From positions 15,206-79,205 of the forward strand of contig CAZTYP010000071.1 of NCBI GenBank assembly GCA_964617555.1: a stretch of 64,000 nt of DNA. Reading direction: 5' to 3'. The notes beneath the pieces were generated by a model. It did no database searches. It saw nothing but the letters and a program-made list of their open reading frames with translations, and was not told where the DNA came from. Source of the DNA: 1-14-2-50-31-20 sp964617555 (GTDB lineage Bacteria; Bacteroidota; Ignavibacteria; Ignavibacteriales; Melioribacteraceae). A program made the position numbers and the translations under genes. Shown in pieces: positions 62,014-64,000 of this stretch (the stretch's first letter is position 1; every line of letters starts with the position of its first letter).

Positions 62014-63384
62014 ATGCTTTGGGGTGGAAGATTTAAAGAAAGTTTAAATAATGAAGCAATGGAATTTTCTTCGTCTTTATCGTTTGATATAAATTTGGTG
62101 GATGAAGATATAAAAGTAAGTATGGCACATGCCGAAATGCTGGCTGCCGTTAACATTATTACGAGAGAGGAAGCAGAGGCAATAACGGAAGGATTGAATA
62201 AAATTCTGAAAGACTATAACGCAGGCAATTGGCAACCAAGCGAAATAGAATTTGAAGATATTCATTCGGCAATAGAAGCAAAACTTTTTAAACTTATTGG
62301 AAGTACCGCCGGAAAATTACATACGGGAAGAAGCCGAAACGATCAGGTTGCAACAGGATTTAGACTTTGGGTAAAAAAAGGGATTAAAGACCTAAGCGGA
62401 CAAATTCTCAAATTTCAAAAAGCCATGTTAACATTGGCCGAAAAACATACGGAAACAATTATGCCCGGTTATACACACCTTCAAAGGGCACAACCGATTT
62501 CTTTTGCATTCCATTTGCTTGCATATGTTGAAATGCTTGAACGCGATAAAAAAAGATTAAAATTCGTTTTGGACGAAACCGATATAAATCCGCTCGGTTG
62601 CGGTGCTCTTGCTGGTTCTACGTTGCCGCTTAACAGAAAAATAACAACGGAAAAATTGGGGTTTTCAAAAATATCGGCAAATGCTTTGGACGCAATTTCC
62701 GATAGGGATTTTGTTCTCGATTTTCTTAATGCTTGCAATATCGGTATAATGCATATAAGCAGATTATCCGAGGAATTAATCCTCTGGTCAACATCGGAGT
62801 TTAATTTTATTAAACTTGGTGATACTTTTACAACAGGCTCTTCTCTAATGCCGCAAAAGAAAAATCCGGATATGGCAGAGCTTAGCAGAGGTAAAACGGG
62901 TAGAGTTTACGGCAATTATACATCGGTTGCCACAATGATGAAAGGGCTTCCGTTAAGTTATAACCGTGATATGCAAGAAGATAAAGAGCCGGTATTTGAT
63001 TCTTTTACAAATTATTACCATGCTCTTTCGATGATGACCGGAATGGTAAGTACACTTACGGTAAATAAAAATAGATTTATTAATGAATTGGAAGGCGATT
63101 TTCTTTTTGCAACCGAACTTGCCGAATGGCTTGTTATTAAAGGAGTTCCTTTCAGAGAATCGCATCATATCGTCGGTGAAGTTGTTAAGTTTGCCGAAGA
63201 TAAAAATATTAAACTTAACGAACTTACCGTTGACGAACTTAAGGCAATCAATCCGGTTTTTGATGAAACGGCTTTGGAAGTATTTAAAGTGAAAGGAGCT
63301 CTTTACAGAAAAAAAACGTTCGGCTCTCCTAATCCTAATCTTGTAAAAACCGAAATTGATAAATGGAAAGAATGTTTGTTTTAA
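62014..63384 (+). CDS. argH: Argininosuccinate lyase
   Basis: 456 aa. It splits argininosuccinate to arginine and fumarate, completing the pathway. The start MLWGGRFKESLNNEAMEFSS, then HTGRSRNDQVATGFRLW and the fumarase-family signature GSSLMPQKKNPD (about residues 275-286) are clear. An AAGGAT site lies upstream. It is separated from argG by a terminator. Confidence 0.97.
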   Translation: MLWGGRFKESLNNEAMEFSSSLSFDINLVDEDIKVSMAHAEMLAAVNIITREEAEAITEGLNKILKDYNAGNWQPSEIEFEDIHSAIEAKLFKLIGSTAGKLHTGRSRNDQVATGFRLWVKKGIKDLSGQILKFQKAMLTLAEKHTETIMPGYTHLQRAQPISFAFHLLAYVEMLERDKKRLKFVLDETDINPLGCGALAGSTLPLNRKITTEKLGFSKISANALDAISDRDFVLDFLNACNIGIMHISRLSEELILWSTSEFNFIKLGDTFTTGSSLMPQKKNPDMAELSRGKTGRVYGNYTSVATMMKGLPLSYNRDMQEDKEPVFDSFTNYYHALSMMTGMVSTLTVNKNRFINELEGDFLFATELAEWLVIKGVPFRESHHIVGEVVKFAEDKNIKLNELTVDELKAINPVFDETALEVFKVKGALYRKKTFGSPNPNLVKTEIDKWKECLF

Positions 63385-63537
63385 TTAATGTGATAAAAAT
63401 TATACTAAACAAAAATAATTTTTAATTGTGCAGATTTAGTTGTTCCTCTGTTTTTTTACTTCTTTCGCAATTCATTTTTAAGTTTGTTTAATTTGGGTGA
63501 ACGAGTTTTCGTAAAATGTTATGTTAAATAATTTTAT

Positions 63538-63569
63538 GCCCATACATTGGTATAATTATGTATGGGCAA
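63538..63569. repeat. Perfect 11-bp inverted repeat downstream of argH
   Basis: TGCCCATACAT and ATGTATGGGCA flank a 10-base loop. It lies between the convergent argH and the Yip1-like gene, 22 bp past the stop codon of the latter. No strong T run follows in either direction, so it is a weak bidirectional terminator or another structural element. The rest of the 206-bp gap shows nothing else. Confidence 0.6.
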
Positions 63570-63590
63570 ATACGATATAATGATTTTATG

Positions 63591-64000
63591 TTATCCGAGA
63601 AAATTCATAAACGAAAAGGTTTTGGATAGGATAAAAAAGAGCAGACTAAATCCGAGCCATAAGCCTACAATAGAAATTACATATTTTTTTACATTATCGG
63701 ATTTAAACATTTTGGCAAAACCAATACCGACAATTATATAAAACCATATTGTGAAAGCATCCAGTTTACTTAATAAAAACCCGCCTATATTTGTTTTGTC
63801 AACGCCCAGAAGTGTAGCCAAACTTAAATCGGAAATAATTTTACCCAGTAACAGTGCTATAATTACTTGTAAGATGGTTTGTACCGTTAGTATATGAAAA
63901 GGTAATCCGTAGGCAACGAGAGCGGCGTTAAAATTGCCGGTTCCTTTAAGGAAGAATTTTGTAATGCCGTAAAAAAATCCGCTTATAATAAAAAAGATAA
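63591..64000 (-). CDS. Yip1-family membrane protein, C-terminal part (cut by window edge)
   Basis: The open frame runs from the right edge to the stop at 63591, 136 codons without a stop, so the start lies outside the window. At least four hydrophobic helices are seen (IFFIISGFFYGITKFF, then LTVQTILQVIIALLLG, FTIWFYIIVGIGFAKMF and VISIVGLWLGFSLLFFIL), with the GTGNFNAALVAYGLPF and KLDAFTIWFYIIVGIGFA segments of the Yip1 domain. Yip1-type proteins in bacteria have no settled function. The match is by pattern. Confidence 0.65.
   Translation of the reverse strand, partial: IFFIISGFFYGITKFFLKGTGNFNAALVAYGLPFHILTVQTILQVIIALLLGKIISDLSLATLLGVDKTNIGGFLLSKLDAFTIWFYIIVGIGFAKMFKSDNVKKYVISIVGLWLGFSLLFFILSKTFSFMNFLG

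Noticed and set aside
1..64000. tRNA, rRNA, CRISPR, insertion sequences, integrase
   Set aside because: I looked in all gaps for tRNA T-loop patterns, repeat-spacer arrays and transposase-like genes and saw none.

Overview
The window is 64 kb of AT-rich, gene-dense bacterial chromosome. There is no mobile element, CRISPR array, rRNA or tRNA gene that I can see. It looks like a member of the Bacteroidetes/Chlorobi/Ignavibacteria (FCB) group, most like Ignavibacteria. The reasons are a GldA/GldF/GldG-type ABC system followed by a DUF4340 protein, a BamD-type lipoprotein, an MXAN_6640-type metalloprotease with a FlgD-like tail, a membrane pyrophosphatase, System I cytochrome c maturation genes, and promoters with the Bacteroidetes-type -7 element TAnnTTTG. 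The phylum call is inference from gene content; no rRNA is present to settle it.

Layout. 1-5221 (minus): start of ccmF, ccmE, then a gld-like ABC exporter operon read gldA-gldF-gldG-DUF4340. 5574-10541 (minus): mnmE-mnmG-rsmG-murQ, with two parS sites between mnmE and mnmG, which suggests a replication-origin-proximal location. 10751-21037: mixed strands, with a DUF6544-like protein, argF, bamD, a secreted metalloprotease, ccmA-ccmB, an HU protein with a histone-like tail, an outer-membrane receptor-like protein, a glutamine amidotransferase and rlpA. 21113-29310 (minus): alaS, acnA, and a conserved unknown gene with the K+-type pyrophosphatase hppA. 29640-35889 (plus): a methyltransferase, an rlmD-like rRNA methyltransferase, leuS and serS. 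35925-46472: phoH, a miaE-like gene, an aldehyde dehydrogenase, the AMMECR1/MEMO pair, a beta-lactamase-fold lipoprotein, a sugar nucleotidyltransferase, metK and ahcY. 46533-48407: a secreted M1 peptidase.

The most interesting part is 48485-63384. A complete histidine operon (hisG-D-C-B-H-A-F-IE, minus strand) and an arginine operon (argC-J-B-D-R-G-H, plus strand) diverge from a 504-bp control region. On the his side there is a promoter, a 27-codon reading frame with four consecutive His codons, and a terminator with a poly-U tail just before hisG: a textbook layout for ribosome-mediated attenuation. On the arg side there are two palindromes close to the ARG-box consensus, a near-perfect promoter (TTGACA, then TACGTTTG), and a possibly leaderless 26-codon reading frame with three Arg codons near its end. 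That frame has no terminator after it but can pair with the argC ribosome-binding site. argR lies in the same operon. A Leu-rich 23-codon frame also precedes leuS. Together these suggest that amino-acid-sensing leader peptides are used repeatedly in this genome.
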